Assembly: GCF_018310535.1 (NCBI RefSeq)
Contig: NZ_CP074102.1
Location: forward strand, 6,572,001 to 6,636,000
Length of the DNA: 64,000 nucleotides
Direction of reading: 5' to 3'
DNA from: Streptomyces mirabilis
GTDB lineage: Bacteria; Actinomycetota; Actinomycetes; Streptomycetales; Streptomycetaceae
The notes under the pieces were generated by a model that made no database searches, had not been told where the DNA came from, and saw only the letters and a list, made by a program, of their open reading frames with translations. Positions 43,425 through 51,448 of the stretch are shown piece after piece. Every line of letters starts with the position of its first letter. Position 1 is the first letter of the stretch. The position numbers and the translations under genes are program-made.

Positions 43425-43691
43425 CTACGGGTGACGGTGTTCCGGAGGCCGGTACGGCGGGACGTCGCGGCCCGGCTGGTAGTGCGGTCCCTGATGGATG
43501 TGGCGCAGGATCACGGTCATGTCGACGGTGACGATCAGCCACAGCACTCCGCACGCGGCCGCCCAGCCGGGGCGTCCGACCAGCGCGAACGCGGCCGTAC
43601 CGAAGATCGTCCAGACCAGTCCCCAGACACTCAGCCAGAAGCGCATGCGCAGGGCGCTGCGCGCCGTCGTCGGTTCACTGCCTGTACGCAT
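43425..43691 (-). CDS. DUF6343 family small membrane protein
   Basis: An 88-residue protein: MRTGSEPTTARSALRMRFWL, two hydrophobic segments (VWGLVWTIFGTAAFALV and AAACGVLWLIVTVDMTVIL), then a histidine/proline-rich end HYQPGRDVPPYRPPEHRHP conserved in Streptomyces relatives. ATG 43691 has GGAG about 11 bases upstream. Divergent from the acyltransferase-like gene with about 28 bp between the starts. Function unknown. Confidence 0.8.
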   Translation of the reverse strand: MRTGSEPTTARSALRMRFWLSVWGLVWTIFGTAAFALVGRPGWAAACGVLWLIVTVDMTVILRHIHQGPHYQPGRDVPPYRPPEHRHP

Positions 43692-43719
43692 ACGGATCAC
43701 TACTCCATGACGCTGATCC

Positions 43720-44802
43720 GTGACCATCGCTCCTACTGGAAACGTACTCTTCGTCGTGCACGTTGACCAAGGGGCCGCCGAGAGAGGGCGGCGGCCGGAC
43801 CGACGGGAGGCGCGGGTGCTGCTGGAGGCGCTGCGGGCGGACGCGAGGCTCGCCGAGTGGCTGAGGGACCTGGAGAGCGAGGGCGCTCCCCGGCTGGAGG
43901 CGGTGCTCCCGGACGCGGACGAGCTGCCGGACCTCCTGCTCGACCTGACCGTCGCCCACGAGCACATCAACGAACTCGTCGCGCTGCGCGGCCGGCTGGT
44001 GGCCGACCCGGAGGCGATGACGCTCCTCGCCCGGTGCGTCGGCCGCTTCGTCCGGGACATGGGGGAGATCGGCAAGGGGTGGGAGCCGCCCGCGTTCCCC
44101 GAGTCGGCGGGGTCGCTCGGGCGCTGTTTCCACCTGTACGTCTTCGTCGCGGCGCTCCCGTACGTCCGGGCCTACCACCGCGGGCGCGGCATCCCCGACG
44201 ACGTGTCCCGGCGCACCCTGGCCGACCTCGGCCGGCATGTGTCCGTGCACCACAGACGGCTCGGGACGCCGGGGCTGCTGTTCCCCTGGTGGATCGCCCT
44301 GCACTTCCACGGTGAGCTGTTCCAGCTGGGCCGGCTGCAGTTCCAGCGGTCGCGGCTCGGCCGGCGCACGGGGCGGGCCGTCGCGGCGGCGGGCCTCGAC
44401 GCCGGCCCCGGCGACGCGTGTCTGAGCCTGCACATACCCGACTTCCACGGGCCGCTGTCCCCCGCCGCCTGCGAGCGGTCGCTTGCGCTGGCACGGGAGT
44501 TTTTCGCCAGGCACTATCCCGACGAGCGCCTTGAAGTCGCCGTGTGCCACTCCTGGCTGCTCGATCCACAGCTCGGGCGGTACCTCCCGGCGGACTCGAA
44601 CATCATCCGCTTCCAGGAACGCTTCCGGATCGCGTACCAGGAGACGACTCCGGACGACGGGGTGCCGGTCGGTTTCGTCTTCGGCGATCCGGAGCTGCCC
44701 ACGCGCGCGCTGCCCCGCCGGAGCACGGTGGAGCGCGCGGTGGGGGACCATCTGCGCGGGGGCGGGCACTGGTACGTCGGGCACGGCTGGTTCGCGCTGT
44801 AG
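43720..44802 (+). CDS. Acyltransferase-domain (DUF5596-type) protein
   Basis: A 360-residue protein. The N-terminal half is helical and Leu/Arg-rich (ARVLLEALRADARLAEWL, LLDLTVAHEHINELVALRG). The C-terminal half contains FHLYVFVAALPYVRAYHRG, LFPWWIALHFHGELFQLGRL, CLSLHIPDFHGPLS and VAVCHSWLLDPQLGRYLPA, which I recognise from proteins annotated as acyltransferase-domain (GNAT-like) in Actinobacteria. The start is unsure: GTG at 43720 gives the longest frame, but GTG 43756 or 43816 are possible, since the divergent neighbour starts at 43691. Substrate unknown. Confidence 0.75.
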   Translation: MTIAPTGNVLFVVHVDQGAAERGRRPDRREARVLLEALRADARLAEWLRDLESEGAPRLEAVLPDADELPDLLLDLTVAHEHINELVALRGRLVADPEAMTLLARCVGRFVRDMGEIGKGWEPPAFPESAGSLGRCFHLYVFVAALPYVRAYHRGRGIPDDVSRRTLADLGRHVSVHHRRLGTPGLLFPWWIALHFHGELFQLGRLQFQRSRLGRRTGRAVAAAGLDAGPGDACLSLHIPDFHGPLSPAACERSLALAREFFARHYPDERLEVAVCHSWLLDPQLGRYLPADSNIIRFQERFRIAYQETTPDDGVPVGFVFGDPELPTRALPRRSTVERAVGDHLRGGGHWYVGHGWFAL

Positions 44803-44893
44803 CCCGTTGTCCGGTCCACGGCGATGAGTTCCGGACGCGCCCCCGGTCTACCCCTGCGACAGCAACGCGTACCGCTTCGCACAGGAGACCCTC

Positions 44894-45349
44894 ATGTCCG
44901 AGACCACCGTCCCCGTCACCCCGCTCGCCCCCACCTCCACCACCAGCTCCTCTTCGCTGAAGACCCGCCGCGGTGCCCGGATCTCCCTGGGCGCGCTGCA
45001 GATCGTGCTCGGTCTCTTCTACGCGCTCGCGAGCGCGCTGCCCAAGCTGATCGCGCACCCGTCGGCCGCCGAGGCGTTCGACAAGCTCGGCTGGGGCAGC
45101 ACGGGGATGTACCTCATCGGCGCGCTCGAACTCGCCGGAGGCCTCGCCCTGTTGGTCCCGTTGCTGTCCTCGGTGGCGGCGGTGGCGCTCAGCGCGCTGA
45201 TGGTGGGCGCCTTCGTCGTGAACGTCACCGTCATCCACGGGCCGTACGTGGCGACCCCGCTCATCCTGATCCTGCCGCTCGCGCTGATCGCGTGGGCCAG
45301 GAGAGGCCACACCACCGAGCTGGTCCGGTGGGTGCGGCGACGGGTGTGA
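44894..45349 (+). CDS. DoxX-family membrane protein
   Basis: A 151-residue protein with a Thr/Ser-rich N-terminus (VTPLAPTSTTSSSSLKT) and four hydrophobic helices: LGALQIVLGLFYALASALPK, MYLIGALELAGGLALLVPLL, AALSALMVGAFVVNV-like, and PLILILPLALIAWARR. This is the four-helix DoxX/DoxD arrangement. DoxX relatives contribute to quinone-linked redox or membrane oxidoreductase complexes, but no partner genes are adjacent. ATG follows AGGAGACC. A strong terminator follows. Confidence 0.85.
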   Translation: MSETTVPVTPLAPTSTTSSSSLKTRRGARISLGALQIVLGLFYALASALPKLIAHPSAAEAFDKLGWGSTGMYLIGALELAGGLALLVPLLSSVAAVALSALMVGAFVVNVTVIHGPYVATPLILILPLALIAWARRGHTTELVRWVRRRV

Positions 45350-45382
45350 CCTGGTGACGGCGTACGACGGCCGTACGACGCC

Positions 45383-45413
45383 GGGGGCTCCCCCATGACC
45401 ACGGGGAGCCCCC
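45383..45413. terminator. Terminator between DoxX and S4-domain genes
   Basis: GGGGGCTCCCC (45383-45393) pairs perfectly with GGGGAGCCCCC (45403-45413). It lies between convergent genes and can serve both. Confidence 0.8.
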
Positions 45414-45438
45414 GACGGCGTACGGCGACACCCTCGGG

Positions 45439-45936
45439 TCAGGGCGAGTCGGGGCCGCCGAGGCCCCGGAGGCGTTCCATCTCGCGGCGGTCGCGCTTGG
45501 TCGGGCGGCCCGCTCCGCGGTCGCGGACACCGGCCGGGGCGACCGCCTCGCGCGGCGGGGGCGGCGGGCTGTTGTCGACGTAGCACTCGACGGCGACGGG
45601 CGCGCCGACCCGCTTGCGGATCACCCGCTTCACGACGACGACCCGTTCCCGGATCCCCTGCCGCAGGCGCACCTCGTCGCCGACCCGCAGGGCGTACGCG
45701 GGCTTGACGCGCTCCCCGTTCACCCGGACATGTCCGCCCCGGCACGCGGTCGCACCCGCCGAGCGGGTCTTGACCAGACGTACGGACCAGATCCAGCTGT
45801 CGACCCGCACGCTCTCGCCGCCCGCGGGACGGGCGGCCTCGGCGGCGGCCACCGCCTTCTCCTTGTCGACCTTCTCGTCGACCTTCTCGTCGACCTTCTC
45901 GTCGTTCCGCTCGACGTCCGCACCCTCAGAAGCCAT
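45439..45936 (-). CDS. S4-domain RNA-binding protein (Hsp15-like)
   Basis: A 165-residue protein. The S4 domain begins VRVDSWIWSVRLVKTRSAGA and continues CRGGHVRVNGERVKPAYALR and VGDEVRLRQG, the Hsp15/YrfH pattern. Hsp15 binds 50S subunits carrying stalled nascent chains and helps recycle them. The C-terminal region PTKRDRREMERLRG is basic. The N-terminus holds a DEKV repeat encoded by three 12-bp units at 45865-45900 and an Ala-rich stretch, both probably disordered. Start MASEGADVERND at 45936. Convergent with DoxX. Confidence 0.88.
   Translation of the reverse strand: MASEGADVERNDEKVDEKVDEKVDKEKAVAAAEAARPAGGESVRVDSWIWSVRLVKTRSAGATACRGGHVRVNGERVKPAYALRVGDEVRLRQGIRERVVVVKRVIRKRVGAPVAVECYVDNSPPPPPREAVAPAGVRDRGAGRPTKRDRREMERLRGLGGPDSP
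45865..45900. repeat. In-frame 12-bp tandem array in the S4-domain gene
   Basis: Three exact units of GTCGACCTTCTC encode Asp-Glu-Lys-Val repeats near the N-terminus; a diverged unit flanks them. Confidence 0.9.
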
Positions 45937-45991
45937 GCCTCGACTCTAGAAGAGTCCAGGCCCGGCATGTCCCGATGGCCTTACTGCGAGT

Positions 45992-46009
45992 TTGTTGCAG
46001 CTGCGACAA
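45992..46009. promoter_or_regulatory. 18-bp near-perfect palindrome upstream of the transporter remnant
   Basis: TTGTTGCAG followed by CTGCGACAA is a palindrome with one mismatched pair. It lies 120 bases before the surviving part of a NiCoT gene. Metal-responsive Fur-family repressors (Nur) control such genes in Streptomyces and use TTGCA-type inverted repeats, so it may be a surviving operator. This is inference. Confidence 0.4.
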
Positions 46010-46129
46010 CTGTGCCAGAGAGTGGCTTCGGCGCTTGCGCTGACAGCAGGAAGCCCGCAGTAGGAAGCGCAGCAGGAAGGGACGACAACTCCCAGCTGCA
46101 CAGCGTCACCGGCATGATCGGTACGACCG

Positions 46130-46504
46130 TGCCTGCCGGTGCTGTTCGCCGCGGGTATGTCGCTGCTGGACACCATCGACGGATCCTTCATGAACTTCGC
46201 CTACGGCTGGGCGTTCTCCAAGCCGGTCCGCAAGGTCTTCTACAACCTCACCATCACGGGTCTGTCCGTCGCCGTCGCCCTGATCATCGGCACCGTGGAG
46301 CTGCTGGGGCTGCTCGCGGAGAAGCTCGCTCTGCGCGGAGTCTTCTGGGACTGGGTCGCGGGTCTGGACCTGAACGTCCTCGGCTTCGTCATCGTCGGGC
46401 TGTTCTTCGTGACCTGGATCGTCGCCATGGCGGTGTGGAAGTTCGGCCGGATCGAGGAGAAGTGGACCGCCGGGCTGCGCCTCGCCGAACAGCCCACCGA
46501 CTGA
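46130..46504 (+). pseudogene. Nickel/cobalt transporter (NiCoT family), C-terminal remnant
   Basis: The frame reads CLPVLFAAGMSLLDTIDGSF, then MNFAYGWAFSKPVRKVFYNL, TITGLSVAVALIIGTVELL and two more hydrophobic helices ending EQPTD. This is the last third of a NiCoT-type permease (HoxN/NixA), whose full length is about 350-380 residues. The homology starts abruptly at 46130; upstream the same frame has a stop at 46115 and no other frame encodes the N-terminal helices with their HX4DH metal motif. The fragment is open and well conserved to the normal C-terminus, so the loss appears recent. It is unlikely to transport metal. Confidence 0.8.
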
Positions 46505-46556
46505 CCCACCGAGGGCAGGGCGGGGGAGGAGCGGTACCCGGTCGTACGGTGGGGGC

Positions 46557-47351
46557 ATGGACAGCAGCCCGGCAGGCAGCAGCGATCCCGGCATCGTCGG
46601 CGGCCTGGGCGGTCTGGGTGATCTGGACGCACTGACTGATCTGGACGCTCGGATCGCCGGGTGCCGGGCGTGTCCGCGGCTGGTCGCGTGGCGCGAGGAG
46701 GTCGCCCGCACCAGGCGCGCCGCCTTCGCCGACCAGACGTACTGGGGCCGCCCGGTCCCCGGCTACGGACCGGCCGACGCCTCGCTGCTCATCGTCGGCC
46801 TCGCACCCGCCGCCCACGGCGGGAACCGGACCGGACGGATGTTCACGGGGGACCGCTCCGGGGACGTGCTCTACGCGGCGCTGCACGACGTGGGGCTCGC
46901 CTCGCGCGGGACCTCGGTGAGCGCGGACGACGGACTGGAGCTGTACGGCGTACGCGTCACCTCGCCCGTGCACTGCGCGCCGCCCGCCAACAAGCCGACA
47001 CCTGGCGAACGGGACACCTGCCGCCCCTGGCTCGTACGGGAGTTGGAGCTGCTGCGGCCCACACTCCGGGCGGTGGTCGTGCTGGGAGCCTTCGGCTGGC
47101 AGGCCGCGCTGCCCGCCTTCGCCGCGGCGGGGTGGACGGTGCCCCGGCCCAGGCCGGTGTTCGCGCACGGGGCGAGGGTTCGCCTCGAGGCGCAGGACGG
47201 TCCGGCGGCGGGATCCGTCGAGCTCTTCGGGTGCTTCCACGTCAGCCAGCGGAACACGTTCACCGGACGGCTGACGCCCGCCATGCTGCGGGACGTGCTG
47301 CGTACGGCGGCCGGGACGGCGGGGCTGACGACACGACCGTACAACGGTTAA
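46557..47351 (+). CDS. Uracil-DNA glycosylase, family 5 type (UDGb)
   Basis: Excises uracil and related deaminated bases from DNA. The 264-residue protein has cysteines for an iron-sulfur cluster in GCRACPRL near residue 37 and in VHCAPPANKP and RDTCRPWL later. Motif 1 is VGLAPAAHGGNRTGRMF, with Ala where other UDGs use an Asp or Asn, as in the family 5 enzymes of Thermus and mycobacteria. Motif 2 HVSQRNTFTGRLT near residue 226 includes the conserved histidine and asparagine. The Gly/Leu/Asp-rich N-terminus (about 30 residues) is probably flexible. The start ATG at 46557 follows a GGGGGAGGAG site at some distance. Ends nine bases before the hydrolase gene. Confidence 0.9.
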   Translation: MDSSPAGSSDPGIVGGLGGLGDLDALTDLDARIAGCRACPRLVAWREEVARTRRAAFADQTYWGRPVPGYGPADASLLIVGLAPAAHGGNRTGRMFTGDRSGDVLYAALHDVGLASRGTSVSADDGLELYGVRVTSPVHCAPPANKPTPGERDTCRPWLVRELELLRPTLRAVVVLGAFGWQAALPAFAAAGWTVPRPRPVFAHGARVRLEAQDGPAAGSVELFGCFHVSQRNTFTGRLTPAMLRDVLRTAAGTAGLTTRPYNG

Positions 47352-47360
47352 CCTCGCCCG

Positions 47361-48323
47361 ATGGGCCTGTATCCGGAGATCGAACCGTACGACCACGGCA
47401 TGCTCGACGTCGGTGACGACAACCGCGTGTACTGGGAGGTCTGCGGGAACCCCGACGGCAAGCCCGCCGTCATGCTGCACGGCGGTCCGGGGTCCGGCTG
47501 CGGTCCTTGGTTCCGGCGTTACTTCGACCCCGCCGAGTACCGGATCGTGCTGCTCGACCAGCGCGGCTGCGGACGCTCCACACCGCACGCCGCCGCGTAC
47601 GGGACGGACATGGCCGTCAACACGACTGCGCATGTGATCGGCGACCTGGAGCTGCTGCGACGGCACTTGGGCATCCGGCGGTGGCTGGTGTGGGGCGTGT
47701 CGTGGGGGTCGATGCTGGGGCTGCGGTACGCGCAGACGCATCCGGACGTCGTCTCCGAACTGGTGCTGACCGCGGTGGGCACCGGCGCGAACGCCGAAGT
47801 GGCCCTGCTGACCAGGGGACTTGGGCGGTTCTTCCCCGAGGCCTTCGAGCGGTTCCTCGCCGAACTGCCCGAGGGGGAGCGGGACGGGAACCTCGCCGCC
47901 GCGTACAGCCGGCTGCTCGAATCGCCCGACCCCGAGGTGCGGGCGCGGGCGGCGCGGGCCTGGACCGACTGGGAGACGGCGATCGTTCCCGCGCCGCCGC
48001 GGTCGGAGGAGCGCTATGAGGACCCGGAGTTCCGCATGGCTTTCGCGCGGACCGTCACCCACTACTTCGGCAACGACCTCTTCCTCGGGGAAGGCAACGA
48101 CGAAGGCGTCGTGCTCCGCGACGCGCCCCTGCTGAAGGGCATCCCCGGCACGCTCGTCCAGGGCAGTCTGGACTTGGGGAACCTGCTGGGCACGGTGTGG
48201 CGGCTCCACCACGGCTGGCCCGACAGCGAGTTGATCGTCGTGGACGACGTGGGGCACACCATGGGGGCGAGGGGTGTGGTGGACGCGTTGGTGGCGGCGA
48301 CGGACAAGTACGCCCTGCGCTAG
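47361..48323 (+). CDS. Alpha/beta hydrolase, proline iminopeptidase-like
   Basis: Removes N-terminal proline from peptides in related enzymes. The 320-residue protein has VMLHGGPGSGCGPWFRRYF (oxyanion-hole HGGPG), LLDQRGCGRSTPHAAA, and the nucleophile elbow WGVSWGSMLGLRYAQTHP with serine near residue 114. The aspartate of the triad is likely in VQGSLDLGN (the usual GRYD position is changed) and the histidine in VVDDVGHTMG. The order matches the S33 family, and the length is normal. It follows the uracil-DNA glycosylase by nine bases and is probably cotranscribed. Convergent with the GntR gene, seven bases away. Confidence 0.85.
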   Translation: MGLYPEIEPYDHGMLDVGDDNRVYWEVCGNPDGKPAVMLHGGPGSGCGPWFRRYFDPAEYRIVLLDQRGCGRSTPHAAAYGTDMAVNTTAHVIGDLELLRRHLGIRRWLVWGVSWGSMLGLRYAQTHPDVVSELVLTAVGTGANAEVALLTRGLGRFFPEAFERFLAELPEGERDGNLAAAYSRLLESPDPEVRARAARAWTDWETAIVPAPPRSEERYEDPEFRMAFARTVTHYFGNDLFLGEGNDEGVVLRDAPLLKGIPGTLVQGSLDLGNLLGTVWRLHHGWPDSELIVVDDVGHTMGARGVVDALVAATDKYALR

Positions 48324-48329
48324 GCGACT

Positions 48330-49013
48330 TCACGCTCGGGAATCCTCTGCTTCGCCGAAGAGGTGCCGCACCGTCGACCGGTAGTTGGCCTGGACGTGGG
48401 CGAGGGCGTGCGCGCGGGCGCGCTCCGGGTCGCCGGAGGCGATGGACTCGTACAACTCGTGGTGTTCGGTGAGAAGTTGGGGCCACTCCTCGTTCTGGCG
48501 GGTGAGCCAGCGCAGTCGGCCGTCGACCGGCTCCATGACGGAGATCAGCAGGCTGTTGCCCGCCATGGCGAGGATGCGGTCGTGGAAGCGGGTGTTGATG
48601 TCGGTGATCGCCTCGGCGTCGCCGGTGCGGGTCGCCGTCGCCGCACGGTCCAGCAGGTCCGCCAGCTCGGCCAGGTCCCGCGGTGTCGCCCGTGCCGCCG
48701 CGAGCCCGGCCGCGTAGACCTCCAATGCCTCTCGCAGCTCGAAGAGTTCGGCCACGTCCGTCGGGGTGAGCCGGCGTACGACCGTGCGGCGCGGTGTCTC
48801 GAAGTGCACGAACCCCTCCGCCACGAGCGCGCGGATCGCCTCGCGCACGGGAACCCGTGAGACCCCGAACCGCTCCGCCAGCTCGCGCTCGACGAGACGG
48901 TCCCCGGGGCGCAGCCGCCCCGCGATGATCTCCTGCCGCAGCGCGGCCAGGACGCGCTCGCGGACCGCGCCCAGGGGTTCCCGTTCCGCGCCCAGGGGTT
49001 CGATCTTCGTCAT
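48330..49013 (-). CDS. GntR-family regulator, FCD (FadR-like) subfamily
   Basis: A 227-residue repressor-type protein. The N-terminal winged helix (about residues 18-80) contains RVLAALRQEIIAGRLRPG, the recognition region LAERFGVSRVPVREAIRAL and the wing GFVHFETPRRTVVRR. The all-helical FCD ligand domain follows, with DINTRFHDRILAMAGN (Asp/His metal ligands) and LLTEHHELYESIASGD. It is divergent from a permease/racemase cassette with a perfect palindrome between them, so it probably represses that cassette until its ligand is present, and itself. The N-terminal EPLGAEREPLGA is a short repeat. Confidence 0.92.
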   Translation of the reverse strand: MTKIEPLGAEREPLGAVRERVLAALRQEIIAGRLRPGDRLVERELAERFGVSRVPVREAIRALVAEGFVHFETPRRTVVRRLTPTDVAELFELREALEVYAAGLAAARATPRDLAELADLLDRAATATRTGDAEAITDINTRFHDRILAMAGNSLLISVMEPVDGRLRWLTRQNEEWPQLLTEHHELYESIASGDPERARAHALAHVQANYRSTVRHLFGEAEDSRA

Positions 49014-49104
49014 GGGGCCATCTTCGCCGACTCCGGGGGTGTTTTACGGAGCCGTAACCGCTCGGACATCGGTCAGAACGCTTGACGGCGAGACCATGAC
49101 GGCA

Positions 49105-49120
49105 GTTTGGTATACCAAAC
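49105..49120. promoter_or_regulatory. Perfect 16-bp palindrome, candidate GntR operator
   Basis: GTTTGGTATACCAAAC is a perfect palindrome in the 197-bp spacer between the divergent GntR and permease genes. Its core TGGTATACCA fits the TGGTnnnACCA pattern of FadR-type regulators with the usual even spacing. It probably binds the neighbouring regulator. Confidence 0.75.
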
Positions 49121-49209
49121 ACGCTCCGCAAGGTCGCCCCGCACGCGCCACAGCCGCCGCCCCCCCCACGCGAACTGCTGTCCTCCGTCCCCTCGCCCAT
49201 GGAGGCCCC

Positions 49210-50685
49210 GTGTCCCTCGCCGACCGTGCCGAAGCCACCGGCACCCCAGCGTTCGTCCCCGACCCCCGGCTCACCAACGAAGACCTCGCACCCGCGGAGA
49301 AGCGCAACTGGAAGGTCTTCGACCTCTTCGCCATGTGGATGTCAGACGTCCACAACCTCGGCAACTACACCTTCGCCGCGGGCCTGCTGGTCCTCGGCAT
49401 GAACGTCTGGCAGATCTTCACCTCGCTGCTCGTCGGCTTCGTGATCATCTACGCCGGCATGAACATGATGGGCCGCATCGGCCAGCGCACCGGCGTGCCG
49501 TTCCCCGTCGTCAGCCGCATCAGCTTCGGTGTCTGGGGCGCCAACATCCCGGCGCTGATCAGGGCCGTCATCGCCATCATGTGGTACGGGATCCAGACCT
49601 ACCTGGCCTCCGTCGCCGTCAACGTCATGCTGCTCGCCGCCTGGCCCGGCCTGGAGTCGTGGACCCACCACTCCTTCCTCGGCCTGGACGCGCTCGGCTG
49701 GACGTCCTTCGTCTCCCTCTGGCTGATCCAGGCGATGATCATCAGCCAGGGCATGGAGTCGGTCCGCAAGTTCCAGGACTTCTGCGGCCCGGCCATCTGG
49801 CTCGTCATGATCGCGCTGGCCGTCTGGGTCCTCGCCAAGGCCGGCTGGAGCATCTCGCTCACCTCGACCCCGCACCCGGTCTCGGTGGGTGAGCAGTGGC
49901 GGCAGTGGTTCGGCGCGGTCGGGCTGATCCTCGCGACCTACGGCACGCTGATGCTGAACTTCTGCGACTTCTCGCGCTTCGCCCCCAGCTACAAGACGGT
50001 CAGGCGCGGCAACTTCTGGGGCCTGCCGATCAACTCCACGGCCTTCGTCATCGTGTCCGTCATCGTCACGGCCGGTTCCATCGAGGCGTTCGGCGAGGCC
50101 ATCACCGACCCCGCGCTGCTGGTCGCCAAGGTCGGCAACACCTGGGTCCTGGTCCTCGGCGCCCTGACCTTCGCCATCGCCACCATGGGTGTCAACATCG
50201 TCGCCAACTTCGTCTCCCCGGCGTACGACCTGGCGAACGTCTGGCCGCAGAAGATCACCTTCAAGGTCGGCGGCATGATCAGCACGGTCGCCGCACTGGT
50301 CGTGACCCCCTGGAACCTCTTCTCCAACCCCACGGTCGTCAACTACTTCCTCGGCGGCCTCGGCGCCTTCCTGGGCCCGCTGTTCGGCGTCATCATGATC
50401 GACTACTACTGGGTGAAGCGCGGCAGGATCGACGTCGACCGGCTCTTCGACGCCCGGCCCGGATCGCCGTACTACTACCGCAAGGGCGTCAACCCCAAGG
50501 CCCTGTGGGCGTTCCTGCCCTCGGCGGCGGTCGCCGCGGTACTGGCCCTGGTGAAGGCGTTCAGCGACGTGGCCCCGTACTCCTGGTTCATCGGAACCGC
50601 GCTGGCCGCGGTTCTCTACATGACCCTCTGCCGCAGCGAGCGCGCCGCCGACGAGACAGCCGTCCCCGAGCCCGTGGAGGTCTGA
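49210..50685 (+). CDS. NCS1-family nucleobase/hydantoin/allantoin permease
   Basis: A cation-coupled importer in the inner membrane. The 491-residue protein has about twelve hydrophobic segments. NCS1 features: LTNEDLAPAEKRNWKVFDLF before the first helix, WMSDVHNLGNYTFAAGLL, GVPFPVVSRISFGVWGANIP, TLMLNFCDFSRFAPSYKTV and FVSPAYDLANVWPQKITFKV. The GTG at 49210 follows GGAGG and gives VSLADRAEATGTPAFVPDP, typical of allantoin or hydantoin permeases; a much longer open frame upstream is not coding. The downstream racemase-like gene points to a hydantoin or allantoin substrate. Likely regulated by the divergent GntR protein. Confidence 0.92.
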   Translation: MSLADRAEATGTPAFVPDPRLTNEDLAPAEKRNWKVFDLFAMWMSDVHNLGNYTFAAGLLVLGMNVWQIFTSLLVGFVIIYAGMNMMGRIGQRTGVPFPVVSRISFGVWGANIPALIRAVIAIMWYGIQTYLASVAVNVMLLAAWPGLESWTHHSFLGLDALGWTSFVSLWLIQAMIISQGMESVRKFQDFCGPAIWLVMIALAVWVLAKAGWSISLTSTPHPVSVGEQWRQWFGAVGLILATYGTLMLNFCDFSRFAPSYKTVRRGNFWGLPINSTAFVIVSVIVTAGSIEAFGEAITDPALLVAKVGNTWVLVLGALTFAIATMGVNIVANFVSPAYDLANVWPQKITFKVGGMISTVAALVVTPWNLFSNPTVVNYFLGGLGAFLGPLFGVIMIDYYWVKRGRIDVDRLFDARPGSPYYYRKGVNPKALWAFLPSAAVAAVLALVKAFSDVAPYSWFIGTALAAVLYMTLCRSERAADETAVPEPVEV

Positions 50686-50690
50686 GCGGC

Positions 50691-51407
50691 GTGCACATCG
50701 TCGTCACCAACTGCAACACCACGCAGGAGATGACCGAGGAGATCGTGCGAGGTGCCCGGGCCGCCGCAGGCCCGGGCACCACCGTGACCGGCCTCACCCC
50801 CGCCTGGGGACCCGAGTCCGCCGAGGGCTGGCTCGACAGCTACCTCTCCGCCGCGGCCGTCCTCGACACCCTGCGCACGTACGAGGGCCCCTGCGACGCC
50901 GTGGTCATGGCGGGCTTCGGCGAACACGGACGCGAGGGCGCGCGCGAACTCCTCGACGTGCCCGTCGTCGACATCACGGAGGCCGCCGCCCACCTCGCCT
51001 GCCTGCTCGGCCGCCGCTACGGAGTCGTCACCACCCTGGAGCGCTCACGCGGCCAGATCGAGGACAGCCTGTACGCCGCCGGAGTCGCCCAGAACTGCGC
51101 CGCGGTCGTCGGCACCGGCCTCGGCGTCCTCGACCTCGGCGACGTGCAGCGCACGGAGGAGGCGTTCGTGGCCGCCGCGGAGCGGGCCCGGGAGGCAGGC
51201 GCCGAGGTCCTCGTCCTCGGCTGCGCCGGCATGACCGGCCTGCAACGGGCGGTCGGGGAGAAGGTGGACCTCCCGGTCGTCGACGGCGTCGCCGCCGCGG
51301 TCAAACTCGCGGAGTCGCTGGTCTCCCTGGGCCTCACGACGAGCCGGGTGGGCAGCTATGCGCGACCGCTGCCGAAACGGCGGGCGTGGGGCGCCGGTTG
51401 GGGCTGA
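50691..51407 (+). CDS. Aspartate/glutamate/hydantoin racemase-family protein
   Basis: A 238-residue protein of the two-domain racemase fold that starts VHIVVTNCNTTQEMTEEIV, the canonical N-terminus with NxNT. The second catalytic cysteine is in VLVLGCAGMTG near residue 178. The first should lie in a CFGDPG-like segment but here reads VMAGFGEHGREGA, so glycine replaces cysteine. A true two-base racemase would be impaired; the protein may act on allantoin or hydantoin by a different route or with one stereochemistry, like single-cysteine decarboxylases of this superfamily. GTG start five bases after the permease stop, so the two are surely cotranscribed. Confidence 0.88.
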   Translation: MHIVVTNCNTTQEMTEEIVRGARAAAGPGTTVTGLTPAWGPESAEGWLDSYLSAAAVLDTLRTYEGPCDAVVMAGFGEHGREGARELLDVPVVDITEAAAHLACLLGRRYGVVTTLERSRGQIEDSLYAAGVAQNCAAVVGTGLGVLDLGDVQRTEEAFVAAAERAREAGAEVLVLGCAGMTGLQRAVGEKVDLPVVDGVAAAVKLAESLVSLGLTTSRVGSYARPLPKRRAWGAGWG

Positions 51408-51448
51408 GCGGAAACGCCAGCGCACTACCGGAGGAGGGGACGGCGTCC

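Noticed and set aside
45361..45415. Attachment site or IS end
   Set aside because: The inverted repeat is a terminator hairpin between convergent genes; no transposase or integrase is present.
48766..49209. A 148-codon N-terminal extension of the permease frame
   Set aside because: It runs antisense through the GntR gene; the GTG at 49210 with GGAGG gives the family N-terminus.
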